Shown piece after piece: positions 47,604-56,230 of a stretch of 64,000 bases of DNA. The stretch comes from an uncultured Pseudomonas sp. GTDB taxonomy: Bacteria > Pseudomonadota > Gammaproteobacteria > Pseudomonadales > Pseudomonadaceae. Positions within the stretch are counted from its first letter, which is position 1; each line of letters opens with the position of its first letter. Position numbers and translations under genes: made by a program. Under the pieces are notes generated by a model. That model was given only the letters and a program-made list of their open reading frames with translations. It did no database searches and was not told the origin of the DNA. The stretch is taken from assembly GCF_913777995.1 (NCBI RefSeq), contig NZ_CAJYVE010000024.1:1-64000 (forward strand), read 5' to 3'.

Positions 47604-48759
47604 CGAAACCGCTCACCGGCACGCCCGCCTGCCGGGCGATGCGCTGGAACAGTGCCAGTGCCTGGCCGACCACCTGATCCATGTTGTAGTACTTGTAGGT
47701 GCCCAGGCGGCCCAGGAAGGTGACGTTGGCGGTGCGCTCTGCCAGAGCCTTGTAGCGCCGGTACAGCTCGGCATTCTCCGGGCGCGGCACCGGGTAATAG
47801 GGCTCGCCCTCGGCGCACGGGAATTCCCGAGTGATGCTGGTACAGGCGTGGTGCTGGCCGGTGAGGTGCTTGTATTCGGTGATGCGTGTCCAGGGCACCT
47901 CGGCGGCCGGGTAGTTGACCACCGCCACCGGCTGGTACCACGGCTGTTCCAGCGTCTGGTGTTCGAAACGCAGCGAGCGGTAGGGCAGGCGCCCGTAACA
48001 ATGCTCGAAGTACTCGTCGATCGGCCCGCAATACACCAGCTGGCGATAGCGCAGCGCATGGCGCACGCGGCGAAAGTCGGTGCCCAGCAACAGGTCGATG
48101 CCCGGCTGGTCGAGCATGCGTTCGAACATTCGCGTATAGCCGTGCAGCGGCATCATCTGGAAGCTGTCGGTGAAATAGCGATCGTCGTCGCTGGTGCGGG
48201 TCGGTACACGGGCGGTGACGGACCTGTCCAATTCGGCAGGGTCCAGCCCCCATTGCTTGCGGGTGTAGCCGCGAAAGAACTTCTCGTACAGCTCGCGGCC
48301 CACCTGGCTGACCACCACGTCTTCGGCACTGCGAATCGGATCGACCGGCTCGGCGCGCGCCGCCAGGAAAACCTCGGCCTGCGCCGGGTCCATGGCTAGG
48401 CCGTAGAGGCGGTTGAGGGTGGTGAGGTTGATCGGAATCGGCAGCAACTGACCGTCCACCTGCGCCAGCACCCGATGCTCGTAAGGCCGCCAGGCGGTGA
48501 AGCGCGACAGGTATTCGACGATACGCGGGGCGTTGGTGTGGAAGATGTGCGGGCCATAGCGATGCACGCGCACACCGGCAGCGTCCAGGTGGTCGTAGGC
48601 ATTGCCGCCAATGTGCTCACGGCGGTCGAGCAGCAGCACACGGCGGCCCAGCTGGCTGGCCAGGCGCTCGGCCAATACGCTGCCAGCGAAGCCGGCGCCG
48701 ACGATCAGGTAATCGTAGGCTGGCGCGCCCAAGGCCTGGGGCAAGTTCAGCGCTGGCAT
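47590..48759 (-). CDS. glf: UDP-galactopyranose mutase
   Basis: Glf is a flavoenzyme converting UDP-galactopyranose to UDP-galactofuranose. The protein has 389 residues, beginning MPALNLPQALGAP. The FAD-binding segment is YLIVGAGFAGSVLAERL with REHIGGNAYD. Active-site segments YGPHIFHTN, GYTRKQWGLDP and LGRLGTYKYYNMDQ are intact. The ATG at 48759 overlaps the glycosyltransferase stop by 13 bases. Galactofuranose is uncommon in pseudomonads, and its precursor would come from the divergent galE-like gene. Confidence 0.95.
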   Translation of the reverse strand: MPALNLPQALGAPAYDYLIVGAGFAGSVLAERLASQLGRRVLLLDRREHIGGNAYDHLDAAGVRVHRYGPHIFHTNAPRIVEYLSRFTAWRPYEHRVLAQVDGQLLPIPINLTTLNRLYGLAMDPAQAEVFLAARAEPVDPIRSAEDVVVSQVGRELYEKFFRGYTRKQWGLDPAELDRSVTARVPTRTSDDDRYFTDSFQMMPLHGYTRMFERMLDQPGIDLLLGTDFRRVRHALRYRQLVYCGPIDEYFEHCYGRLPYRSLRFEHQTLEQPWYQPVAVVNYPAAEVPWTRITEYKHLTGQHHACTSITREFPCAEGEPYYPVPRPENAELYRRYKALAERTANVTFLGRLGTYKYYNMDQVVGQALALFQRIARQAGVPVSGFDEPG

Positions 48760-49904
48760 TCGATCTGCTCCCTGATCAGCTCGCAGGTGCTGTCCCACGA
48801 CATGTTCTTGATCAGGCTGTCGACCTTCTCCACCACTTGCCACGGCTCGCGGGCCAGCTGCAGGGCCGCTTCGGCGGCGGCAATGAATTCGTCGGGCGTG
48901 GCGCCGATCAGTACCGCGCCGTTGCCATCGAAGCGGTTGAGCACGTCATGAATGGGCGTGGACACCACCGGCCTGCCTCCGGCCAGGTACTCGGGGGCCT
49001 TGGTCGGGCTGATGAAGCGCGTCAACTCATTCATGGCAAAGGGCATCAGCGCCACCTCCCAGCCCGCCAGGTAGGCCGGCAGCTCGGCGTAGGGCCGCGC
49101 CCCCAGGTAATGCAGGTTGGCCAGGCGCGGCAGCGTGGCCGGGTCGATCTTCACCACCGGACCGATCAGCACGATCTGCCAGGCCGGTCGCTGGCGGGCC
49201 AGCGCTTCGAGCAAGGCCAGGTCGAGCCGCTCGTCGATGACACCGAAGTACCCCAGGCGTGGCCGGCCGATGCCCGCCTGATCCGGCGGCTCGGGCTGCG
49301 CCTCACGGGCCTTGGCGAAGTGCGCGATATCCACGCCGCTGGGCAACAGGTGCACGTTGCCGTGACGCTGGGTGCGGGACTTCCACAGGCTGTAGCCGCC
49401 GGCGAACACCACGTCGGCGCGGGCCAGCAGTTCGTGCTCCAGCTCCGTCAGGCGCGCCGGTGCATGGCGAAACGCCGACAGCTCGTCCATGCAATCGAAG
49501 ATCACCATCTGCCCTTGCAGGTGCGCGCTGAAGGTCATGCTCATCGGCGTGAAGTACCACAGCAGCAGCGAGGTCAGCGACTGCGGCGCCAGCCAGGTAT
49601 CGAGCAACTGGCGCTGGGCATCGGCCACCTGAGCTTCATCCAGCCCGGCCGGCAGCCGTGGCAGCAGCACCGTCACCCCCTCGGCCACCGTCTGGGTATC
49701 CAGCACGGCGTCCGGACGTTCTTCGAACAGCGGTTCTTCGAAGAACGCCACGTCGTAGTCACGCGCCAGACGCGACATCAGTTGCTGCGGGCGCTGCCAG
49801 ACGAAATTCCAGCGCAGGTGCGAAAAGCACAGCAGCAGCGGCCGCGCCGAGCTGGGTGGCAAGGGGGTCAACGGGGACTGTCCGGGCTGTCGCTCAGGCT
49901 TCAT
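48747..49904 (-). CDS. glycosyltransferase (GT-B fold, TuaH-like)
   Basis: The 385-residue cytoplasmic GT-B protein carries CFSHLRWNFVWQRPQQLMSRL at its N domain, a hallmark of the TuaH-like branch of family 1/4 transferases. The C domain shows SPTKAPEYLAGGRPVVST, the nucleotide-sugar binding E-x7-like motif. The ATG at 49904 is preceded by GGAG at 7 bases; an upstream ORF extension is rejected. It is the first gene of the four-gene overlapping operon and presumably transfers Galf or another sugar to a lipid acceptor. Confidence 0.87.
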   Translation of the reverse strand: MKPERQPGQSPLTPLPPSSARPLLLCFSHLRWNFVWQRPQQLMSRLARDYDVAFFEEPLFEERPDAVLDTQTVAEGVTVLLPRLPAGLDEAQVADAQRQLLDTWLAPQSLTSLLLWYFTPMSMTFSAHLQGQMVIFDCMDELSAFRHAPARLTELEHELLARADVVFAGGYSLWKSRTQRHGNVHLLPSGVDIAHFAKAREAQPEPPDQAGIGRPRLGYFGVIDERLDLALLEALARQRPAWQIVLIGPVVKIDPATLPRLANLHYLGARPYAELPAYLAGWEVALMPFAMNELTRFISPTKAPEYLAGGRPVVSTPIHDVLNRFDGNGAVLIGATPDEFIAAAEAALQLAREPWQVVEKVDSLIKNMSWDSTCELIREQIECQR

Positions 49905-50206
49905 GGAGGCGCTCCTGTCAGGGTTGGGTCGAACGACCGGCACCTTGAGGGTCCCGGCGCTCTGCGGCTGGCCAAGCAAGGACCGGGACCACTGACACTC
50001 CGCCTTGTGCCTGTTTGGAGGCCCCTCCGCGCCTGCCGTTCAGCCCTTTCGTCGCCAGCCGATGAAGGGCCGCCGCCGCTGGCCCCCTGGCCCTGAACTC
50101 CAGCGCCACCCCGGCACCCTGAAGAGAATGATCCGCTATCCGAGCCCGCTTCCCGGATGCGCACGCTGGCCGTGCCGCCGGCACGGCCCACCGGGAGGGC
50201 TCACGG
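49905..50206. promoter_or_regulatory. divergent promoter region with hairpin before galE-like gene
   Basis: This 302-base gap must hold promoters for the glycosyltransferase operon and for the epimerase. I cannot pick convincing -10/-35 boxes. A perfect 9-bp stem, GGCCGTGCC (50168-50176) with GGCACGGCC (50180-50188), ends just before the GGGAGG ribosome-binding site of the epimerase gene. Confidence 0.5.
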
Positions 50207-51241
50207 ATGATTCTGGTCACAGGGGGTACCGGCTACATTGGCGCGCACATCGCCGTGGAGCTGTTGGCGCTTAACCACGAGGTGCTGCTGCTCGACAACC
50301 TGAGCAACAGCTCACCCGACGTGCTGGCGCGCATCGCCCGGCTGAGCGGGCAGGCACCGCGCTTCATCCGCGCCGACGTGCGCAACCGCCCGGTGCTGGA
50401 CAACCTGCTGCGCCGCCACCGCATCACGGCGGTCATCCACTGCGCCGGGCTCAAGGCAGTGGCCGAGAGCGTGCGCGAGCCGCTGCGCTACTTCGACACC
50501 AATGTCAGTGGCAGCCTCACGCTGTTCCAGGCCATGGCCGACGCCGGGGTGTTCAAGCTGGTGTTCAGTTCTTCGGCCACGGTATATGGCCAGTGCGAGC
50601 ACATGCCCATCGCCGAAAGCTGCCCCACCGGCCTGCCGGCCAGCCCCTATGGGCAATCCAAGCTGATGGCCGAACAGGTAATCACCAGCATGGCCGCCGC
50701 CGACCCCCGCTGGTCGGTGGCCCTGCTGCGTTATTTCAACCCGATTGGCGCGCATGCTTCCGGGCTGCTGGGCGAACGCCCCAGCCATACGCCGAACAAT
50801 CTGCTGCCCTACCTGCTGCAGGTGGCCAGCGGCGAGCGCGCGGTGCTGCGCATTTTCGGCCACGACTACCCGACCCCGGACGGCACCGGGGTACGCGACT
50901 ACGTGCATGTGGCGGACCTGGCTGCCGGGCACTGCCATGCGCTGCGCTACCTGCTGGCCCATAACGGCGTGCACCTGTGGAACATGGGCACCGGTCACGG
51001 TCATTCGGTGCTGGAGGTGGTAGCGGCCTTCGAACAGGTCACCGGCGTGCGCATTGCGCGGGTCTTCGAGGCGCGCCGCCAGGGCGATATCGCGCGTTGC
51101 TGGGCCGACCCGAGCAAGGCCGCCCGGCAACTGCAATGGCGCGCCCGGCATTGCCTGGAGCGCATGCTCGCCGATGCCTGGCGCTGGCAGTGCAACGGCC
51201 TGGCGGACCAGGACCGCAGTCGCCAGGCGCTGGCCGAGTAA
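50207..51241 (+). CDS. galE: UDP-glucose 4-epimerase (GalE-like)
   Basis: The 344-residue extended SDR interconverts UDP-glucose and UDP-galactose. The NAD site is VTGGTGYIGAHIAVELL, the catalytic Ser/Tyr/Lys lie in SSSATVYG and YGQSK, and the GalE-typical LRYFNPIGAHASG and GTGVRDYVHVADLA are present. GGGAGG is 8 bases before the ATG. It is divergent from the glycosyltransferase-glf operon and would supply its UDP-Gal. Classical Leloir genes galK and galT are absent, which favours a biosynthetic rather than catabolic role. Confidence 0.92.
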   Translation: MILVTGGTGYIGAHIAVELLALNHEVLLLDNLSNSSPDVLARIARLSGQAPRFIRADVRNRPVLDNLLRRHRITAVIHCAGLKAVAESVREPLRYFDTNVSGSLTLFQAMADAGVFKLVFSSSATVYGQCEHMPIAESCPTGLPASPYGQSKLMAEQVITSMAAADPRWSVALLRYFNPIGAHASGLLGERPSHTPNNLLPYLLQVASGERAVLRIFGHDYPTPDGTGVRDYVHVADLAAGHCHALRYLLAHNGVHLWNMGTGHGHSVLEVVAAFEQVTGVRIARVFEARRQGDIARCWADPSKAARQLQWRARHCLERMLADAWRWQCNGLADQDRSRQALAE

Positions 51242-51325
51242 GCGGCTTGAGCCACGAGGCGGCGTCATGTTCACAGCAGATGCAGGGGCTGTGCTGACCC
51301 TTTCGCGGCTCAAGCCTGCCAGCCA
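51242..51325. repeat. degenerate REPIN
   Basis: GCGGCTTGAGCCACGA and the inverted TTTCGCGGCTCAAGCC flank the shared interior motif GTTCACAGCAGATGCAG. It lies directly past the epimerase stop codon between convergent genes. Confidence 0.6.
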
Positions 51326-51334
51326 GAACCGGGC

Positions 51335-51601
51335 TCAGTGCTGACTCACCTCACCGGCAGACAACGGCTGCAGCTGGTCGATCAAGTGGTGTGCCAGCTG
51401 ACGTGCCTGGATGACCAGGTGCATGGTGCTCATGGCCAGGTCGCGGGCCTGGCCTTGCAGGTTGTCACCGCACTCGTAGGCCGTGGCGGTGGCGCAACGC
51501 AGCACATCGTACAGCTCGCAGAGCTGGGTCTCGAAGGCGGTGATGAGGTGTTCGGGAACCGGAACGGGGAATGGCGGATCGGGGACGAGTTTCTTGGTCA
51601 T
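51335..51601 (-). CDS. DUF6124 family small protein
   Basis: The 88-residue protein starts MTKKLVPDPPFPVPVPEHL, with the Pro-rich N-terminus followed by two helices (LITAFETQLCELYDVLRCAT and GQARDLAMSTMHLVIQARQL) typical of DUF6124/former DUF3077, a Pseudomonas-specific family with several paralogues per genome. Function is unknown. The ATG at 51601 gives the usual start; the 47-residue upstream extension is discarded. Confidence 0.85.
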   Translation of the reverse strand: MTKKLVPDPPFPVPVPEHLITAFETQLCELYDVLRCATATAYECGDNLQGQARDLAMSTMHLVIQARQLAHHLIDQLQPLSAGEVSQH

Positions 51602-52135
51602 CGGTACAACTCCTATGCGCTCATGAAAGCGCCACCGTTCGCGGCCAAGCGAATGGGTGGCAACTGCACAAGGGTTGGCCGACCGGATCATAGGCACTCC
51701 GGCACACCCGAAGGTGTCCCTTGCGCAGCTGCCATGGAGCATCGTCGCGAGGGTTACCCCACGAAGAAGTTTGCTGGCGTGCTGCGCCTATGATGGTGAA
51801 CCGGGCGGCCAAGCCCTGCCGCTTTGTCAGCGACGGCAGGCAGCCTAGTCAGCAGGGTCCATGGGCGCAAGCGGCCGGGATTCTCTCGGAAAAGTCCTTC
51901 AAGAGAAAGAGAGGCATCTTGCAATCAGCCCGCGAGACCGGCCACCCCGCGACCTTTTTGCCCTGCCCCCCGGGCTGTGACGCACCTGCCAGACAACAGG
52001 CGCCACAAAACCGTAGCTGCTGGCCTTGCGGCTGATATAGGATGCCGGGCTGCTGAGGGATCAGCATGGGACCGTTCCGGGCCCGGCGCGACACTCACCG
52101 CTTCACCGGTCTCCATTACCTGACTCGGGGTTCCC
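51602..52135. other. 534-base gap with no supported gene
   Basis: The region separates the DUF6124 gene from the divergent orphan kinase. Short ORFs here have no ribosome-binding site or recognisable composition. I see no REP heads, terminator or strong palindrome. It must hold the two divergent promoters. Confidence 0.5.
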
Positions 52136-53149
52136 TTGGCTGAGCACTTCCCTCTCCTGCAACGGACAATGGCGTTGTCCAACGCACTGCGCGCCCGTCC
52201 GCGGCTGGCCTACAGCGTGAGCGTGATCATGTTCATCCTCAGCCTGTTCGCCCGGCTCGAACTGATGGAAGAACTGCCGCAGGGCTTTCCCTACCTGACC
52301 TTCTTCCCGGCGGTGATTCTTACCGCATTCTTCTGCGGCACCCTGCCCAGTGCGTTGTGTGCGGTGTTGTCCGGGCTGGCCGCCTGGTACTGGCTGATCA
52401 CCCCCGGGCAGCCGTTCAGCCTGAGTGGCGGAGCGCTGCTGGCCCTGGCGTTCTTCGCCTTCATCGTCGCCGTCGATATCCTGCTGATCCACTTCATGCA
52501 CAGCACCGGCACCCGTCTGCTTCGCGAACAGCGGGTGATCCGCGAGCTGTACGAGCGGCAGAACGTGATGTTCGCCGAGCTGCAGCACCGCGTGGCCAAC
52601 AACATGCAGTTCATCTCCAGCATCCTGTACCTGGGCAAGCAGAACATCCGCAAAGGCGCAGACCCGGTGGAAGTGCTCAAGGACGCCCAGCAGCGCCTGC
52701 AGGGGATCTCGCGTATTCACCGGCGCCTCTACGACCCCAGCCGCGCCGACCTGCCGGTGTCGGCCTGCCTGGCCGAGCTGTGCGAAGACTTGATGGAGAT
52801 CAGCGACAACCCGCAAGTGCACTGCGAAGTCGAACCCAGCGAGGCACGCCTGGACCTGACGCGCCTGACGACGCTGTCGATGCTGGTCGCCGAGCTGGTG
52901 ACCAACGCCCTCAAGCATGCCTTCCCCGACGACCAGCCGGGATTGATCACGGTCTCGTTGCAGCCTGTGCAACCCGAGGGGTACCGCCTGGTGATCAGCG
53001 ACAACGGCAAAGGCTTCACCGGCCCGGACGGCCACCCCGACCCGCGCAGCCTGGGCCTGAAGATCATCGCCAGCTTCGCCGCGCAACTGGGCGCCACGCC
53101 GGTATGGCGCAATGATCAGGGTACGCAGGTGGAGATGGTGTTTCGTTGA
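52136..53149 (+). CDS. orphan sensor histidine kinase (DUF4118-HisKA_2)
   Basis: The 337-residue membrane kinase has an N-terminal DUF4118-like block of four hydrophobic helices (about 25-120) with FPYLTFFPAVILTAFFCG, the KdpD-type membrane module. A HisKA_2 domain follows with acceptor His151 in ELQHRVANNMQFISSILYL, then a HATPase (AELVTNALKHAFPDD, DNGKGF, SLGLKII). The start is read as TTG at 52136 with GGGG 5 bases upstream; an ATG at 52169 would remove 11 residues and is an alternative. No response regulator is adjacent. Relatives often act in general stress or light signalling. Confidence 0.85.
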   Translation: MAEHFPLLQRTMALSNALRARPRLAYSVSVIMFILSLFARLELMEELPQGFPYLTFFPAVILTAFFCGTLPSALCAVLSGLAAWYWLITPGQPFSLSGGALLALAFFAFIVAVDILLIHFMHSTGTRLLREQRVIRELYERQNVMFAELQHRVANNMQFISSILYLGKQNIRKGADPVEVLKDAQQRLQGISRIHRRLYDPSRADLPVSACLAELCEDLMEISDNPQVHCEVEPSEARLDLTRLTTLSMLVAELVTNALKHAFPDDQPGLITVSLQPVQPEGYRLVISDNGKGFTGPDGHPDPRSLGLKIIASFAAQLGATPVWRNDQGTQVEMVFR

Positions 53150-53175
53150 TTGGCCCGGGTTGGGCGAGCTTTTCA

Positions 53176-53370
53176 GGCGGCGGCTTCAGCCGCGAAAGGC
53201 TTTCCGGCCAAAGCCAATACTGTTCGATTAAGCGCTTTGCGGCTTGTGGGAGCGAGCTTGCTCGCGAAAAGCGGGCAAAGTTGCTGAATTTGCTGTGAAC
53301 GTGACGCCGCCTTCGCGAGCAAGCTCGCTCCCACGGTCTAACTGACCAGTATTGCGGCTAACGCCGGTCC
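53176..53370. repeat. REP/REPIN array with linker motifs
   Basis: A degenerate class A pair (GGCGGCTTCAGCCGCGAAAG near 53177 and CCGGCCAAAGCC), then a class B inverted pair (GGAGCGAGCTTGCTCGCGAA at about 53249-53268, complement at about 53312-53332) with interior GAATTTGCTGTGAACGTGACG, and linkers at about 53213 and 53338. It fills the gap between convergent genes. Confidence 0.82.
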
Positions 53371-53385
53371 TACTGCGAAAAGCCT

Positions 53386-53592
53386 TCAGAGGCTCCAGAG
53401 CACGCCTTGTGCCTTGGCCCGTTCATGGCACAGAACCAATACGGCGCGGCGTTCGTCGTTGCTCATGCGGCTCCAGCCGGTGATTTCCTGCACGCTGCGT
53501 TGGCAGCCGGTGCAGATGTCGGCCTCGTCCAGGGCACAGATGCTCACGCACGGCGAGCGCACGGGTTTTTCAGGGGGCTGTTCAGTCGTCAT
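53386..53592 (-). CDS. DUF1289 family protein
   Basis: The 68-residue protein starts [19 protein letters not shown]. The DUF1289 pattern is complete: [20 protein letters not shown] with four Cys suggesting a small zinc or iron site, then [17 protein letters not shown]. The start overlaps the carbonic anhydrase stop by 11 bases, so it is coupled to it. Function is unknown. Confidence 0.88.
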   Translation of the reverse strand: MTTEQPPEKPVRSPCVSICALDEADICTGCQRSVQEITGWSRMSNDERRAVLVLCHERAKAQGVLWSL

Positions 53593-54115
53593 TGTCTTCC
53601 TGCACTGCCAGGTCGCGGGCGTAGCGCTGGGCGTTGTGGACGTAATGCGCGGCGCTGGCTTCGAGCAGCTTCTTCTGCGCGTCGGTGAGTTCACGCACCA
53701 CCTTGCCCGGCGTGCCCATCACCAGTGAACCGTCGGGAATCACCTTGCCTTCGCCGACCAGCGCATTGGCGCCGATGATGCAGTGCTTGCCGATCTTCGC
53801 GCCGTTGAGGATCACCGCGTTGATGCCGATGAGGCTGTAGTCGTCCACCGTGCAGCCATGCAGCATGGCGTTGTGACCGATGGTCACGCCCTTGCCGATG
53901 GTCAGCGGCGAGCCCATGTCAGTGTGCATCACCGTGCCGTCCTGCACGTTGCTGTCTTCGCCAATATGAATGAGTTCGTTGTCGCCGCGCAGCACGGCAC
54001 CGAACCAGACACTGGCGCCCTTCTCCAGGCGTACCTTGCCGATCAGCGTGGCAGTGGGCGCGGTCCAGCTTTCGGGGTGGGTCTGCACACGGGCATTGCC
54101 CAGGCGGTAGTTCAT
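53582..54115 (-). CDS. gamma-class carbonic anhydrase family protein (YrdA-like)
   Basis: The 177-residue left-handed beta-helix protein has hexapeptide repeats. The metal-binding His residues appear in VMHTDM and [12 protein letters not shown], as in the gamma-CA/PaaY/YrdA family. Whether it hydrates CO2 or acts on thioesters is not known for most bacterial members. It is the middle gene of a three-gene operon, 9 bases behind the Nudix gene and overlapping DUF1289. Confidence 0.92.
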   Translation of the reverse strand: MNYRLGNARVQTHPESWTAPTATLIGKVRLEKGASVWFGAVLRGDNELIHIGEDSNVQDGTVMHTDMGSPLTIGKGVTIGHNAMLHGCTVDDYSLIGINAVILNGAKIGKHCIIGANALVGEGKVIPDGSLVMGTPGKVVRELTDAQKKLLEASAAHYVHNAQRYARDLAVQEDNDD

Positions 54116-54124
54116 GGCGGGTCC

Positions 54125-54727
54125 TCAGGCGTTCTTGTCGTAGGGGCGCGGGGGCAGGCTCAGGTCGATGTTGGCGTCGTAGAGCACGTTCATCAGCTCG
54201 ACGATCATCAGCGCGGTCAGGCCCCAGATCTTGTACTCGCCATAACGATAGCTGGGCACGTACCAACTGCGACCCTCGTAGTCGATACGGTGGGTGTGTT
54301 CGCGTACGTCTTTGCGGAAGAACTCCAGCGGCACACTGAAAACCGCGGCGATCTCGGCATCATTGGGCCGGTACTCGACGAAATCGGGAATGATCCCCAC
54401 GTAGGGAGTGACCTTGATGCCGTAGCGCGACACCACCGGGCTCAACGGCCCGACCACCTCGACCAGGCCCGGTGGCAGGCCGATCTCTTCTTCGGCCTCG
54501 CGCAGGGCGGTGAAGGTCAGGTCGGGGTCTTCGGGGTCGCGGCGCCCGCCGGGAAACGCCACTTCGCCGCCGTGGGTGGACAAGCCGCTGGCGCGCAGGG
54601 TCAGCACCAGTTCCGGCTCGTCACTGCGGGTGACCGGCAACAGCACGGCGGCTTCCGGAAAGCGCTGATCCGTCTCCAGAACACCTGGCACATGACTGCT
54701 TACGCGGCGAAGTAGCTCATCCAGCAT
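54125..54727 (-). CDS. Nudix hydrolase, CoA pyrophosphatase NudL-like
   Basis: The 200-residue protein is similar to YeaB/NudL. The Nudix box spans GGEVAFPGGRRDPEDPD and ALREAEEEIGL, and the FPGG-RR form with THGGEVAFPGG upstream fits the CoA-diphosphatase subfamily that cleaves CoA to phosphopantetheine and 3',5'-ADP. It is the first gene of the NudL-gammaCA-DUF1289 operon and divergent from another Nudix gene across 206 bases. Confidence 0.9.
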   Translation of the reverse strand: MLDELLRRVSSHVPGVLETDQRFPEAAVLLPVTRSDEPELVLTLRASGLSTHGGEVAFPGGRRDPEDPDLTFTALREAEEEIGLPPGLVEVVGPLSPVVSRYGIKVTPYVGIIPDFVEYRPNDAEIAAVFSVPLEFFRKDVREHTHRIDYEGRSWYVPSYRYGEYKIWGLTALMIVELMNVLYDANIDLSLPPRPYDKNA

Positions 54728-54933
54728 GGAAAATCCCGATCAGTTAAGCGACACCGGCCCGGAGCCGGACCGGCCTGGAATCAAGCGGCGACAACCTTGG
54801 CATCATGCACCAAAGCGGCGGCACGCCCAAGCCCCTGTCGGCCAACGCTGCGTCTGCACGCCGCGCAGAACTTGCTGACTGCCCATGCGAAAGGCCAAGA
54901 TGGACGCCTGCATCCAGCGATCGAATACCCCAT

Positions 54934-55479
54934 ATGAATTTCTGCAGTCATTGCGGCCAACCCGTGGCCTTGCGCATTCCCGAAGGCGACAGCCGCCTGC
55001 GCTACGTGTGCGACCACTGCCACACCATTCATTACCAGAACCCCAATATCGTGGCCGGCTGCCTGGTCACCGTGGGCGACCAGGTGCTGCTGTGCCGTCG
55101 CGCCATCGAACCCCGGCACGGCTACTGGACCCTGCCAGCCGGGTTCATGGAGAACGGCGAGACCATCGAGCAGGCCGCCCGCCGCGAGACGGTCGAGGAA
55201 GCCTGCGCCAGCCTGCACGAGTTGCAGTTGTACATGCTCATCGACGTGCCGCACATCAACCAGGTGCACGTGTTCTACCGTGGCGAACTCGCCGAGGGCG
55301 GCTTTGCCGCCGGTGTCGAGAGCCTGGAGGTGCAATTGTTCGACGAAGCCGACATTCCATGGGATGACCTGGCTTTCATGACGGTCAGGCGTACCCTAGA
55401 ATGCTTCTTCGCAGACCGGCGTAAACAGCACTACCCTGTGCATACCCAGGCCCTGCCCCCTTCCCGTCCCGTTCAATAA
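54934..55479 (+). CDS. Nudix hydrolase with N-terminal zinc ribbon
   Basis: The 181-residue protein starts MNFCSHCGQPVALRIPEGD. A zinc ribbon (CSHCG and CDHCH, residues ~4-33) precedes a Nudix domain with box GFMENGETIEQAARRETVEEA. This is the ADP-ribose/NADH-pyrophosphatase-like group; the substrate is not determined. The ATG at 54934 puts the ribbon at the N-terminus, although its ribosome-binding site is weak. The L,D-transpeptidase gene follows 42 bases later and may be co-transcribed. Confidence 0.87.
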   Translation: MNFCSHCGQPVALRIPEGDSRLRYVCDHCHTIHYQNPNIVAGCLVTVGDQVLLCRRAIEPRHGYWTLPAGFMENGETIEQAARRETVEEACASLHELQLYMLIDVPHINQVHVFYRGELAEGGFAAGVESLEVQLFDEADIPWDDLAFMTVRRTLECFFADRRKQHYPVHTQALPPSRPVQ

Positions 55480-55521
55480 CCTAGCCTGGCCCGTCACGGA
55501 CGCGCCTTCAGGAAGATGTCG

Positions 55522-56085
55522 ATGCGCTGGTTGTTCGCTGTGTTGTGCCTGTCGTTCGCTTCCGCCTCCCAGGCGGCCTTCACCCAGACCATCGTGCCCA
55601 AGGGCAGCGAGCAGAAGGTCATCGGCGACAAGGTGATCAACACCACGCCGCTGACCCAGCGGCGTATCGACAAGGTGCTGGTGCTCAAGTCGAGCCGCCA
55701 GTTGCAGCTGATCAGCGAAGGCGAGGCGCTGAAGACCTACCGCATCTCGCTGGGCAAGAACCCCAAGGGCGCCAAGTTGCAGGAAGGCGACAAGCGCACG
55801 CCAGAGGGCTTCTACTGGCTCGACTGGCGCAAGCCCAGCAACAAGTACAACCTGTCCATGCACATTTCCTACCCCAACGCCGCCGACAGCGAACGCTCGC
55901 GCCGTGAAGGCGTGAAGCCGGGCAGCATGATCATGATCCACGGCACGCCCATCGACGAAGAGTACCCGGAGTGGTACTTCCATACGCTGGACTGGACAGA
56001 AGGGTGCATCGCGATGAAGAACAACGACATGCGCGAAGTCTGGGACTTGGTGAAGGACGGGACGCTGATCGAAATCAGACCTTGA
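55522..56085 (+). CDS. L,D-transpeptidase (YkuD-domain) family protein
   Basis: The 187-residue exported protein has a signal peptide MRWLFAVLCLSFASASQA. The YkuD domain (about 50-186) has the catalytic pair His140 in IHGTP and Cys162 in TEGCIAM, slightly varied from the classical SxGC(I/V)R. Such enzymes crosslink peptidoglycan or attach lipoproteins. An ATG two codons earlier (55516) directly abuts AGGAAG, so the ATG at 55522 with 8-base spacing is preferred. Confidence 0.88.
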   Translation: MRWLFAVLCLSFASASQAAFTQTIVPKGSEQKVIGDKVINTTPLTQRRIDKVLVLKSSRQLQLISEGEALKTYRISLGKNPKGAKLQEGDKRTPEGFYWLDWRKPSNKYNLSMHISYPNAADSERSRREGVKPGSMIMIHGTPIDEEYPEWYFHTLDWTEGCIAMKNNDMREVWDLVKDGTLIEIRP

Positions 56086-56138
56086 TGGGGTGATCGCTTG
56101 GTTGAAGCGAGATCAATCAAGCACATTCGGACTTTGTT

Positions 56139-56216
56139 GGAGCGAGCTTGCTCACGAAAAGGCCGAACGATTCACTGAATGTGTGACGAAACCATCGCGA
56201 GCAAGCTCGCTGCAAC
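56139..56216. repeat. class B REPIN
   Basis: GGAGCGAGCTTGCTCACGAA (56139-56158) faces TCGCGAGCAAGCTCGCTGCA starting at 56195. The interior contains CACTGAATGTGTGACG. It sits between convergent genes. Confidence 0.85.
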
Positions 56217-56230
56217 GGACAAACCGATAG

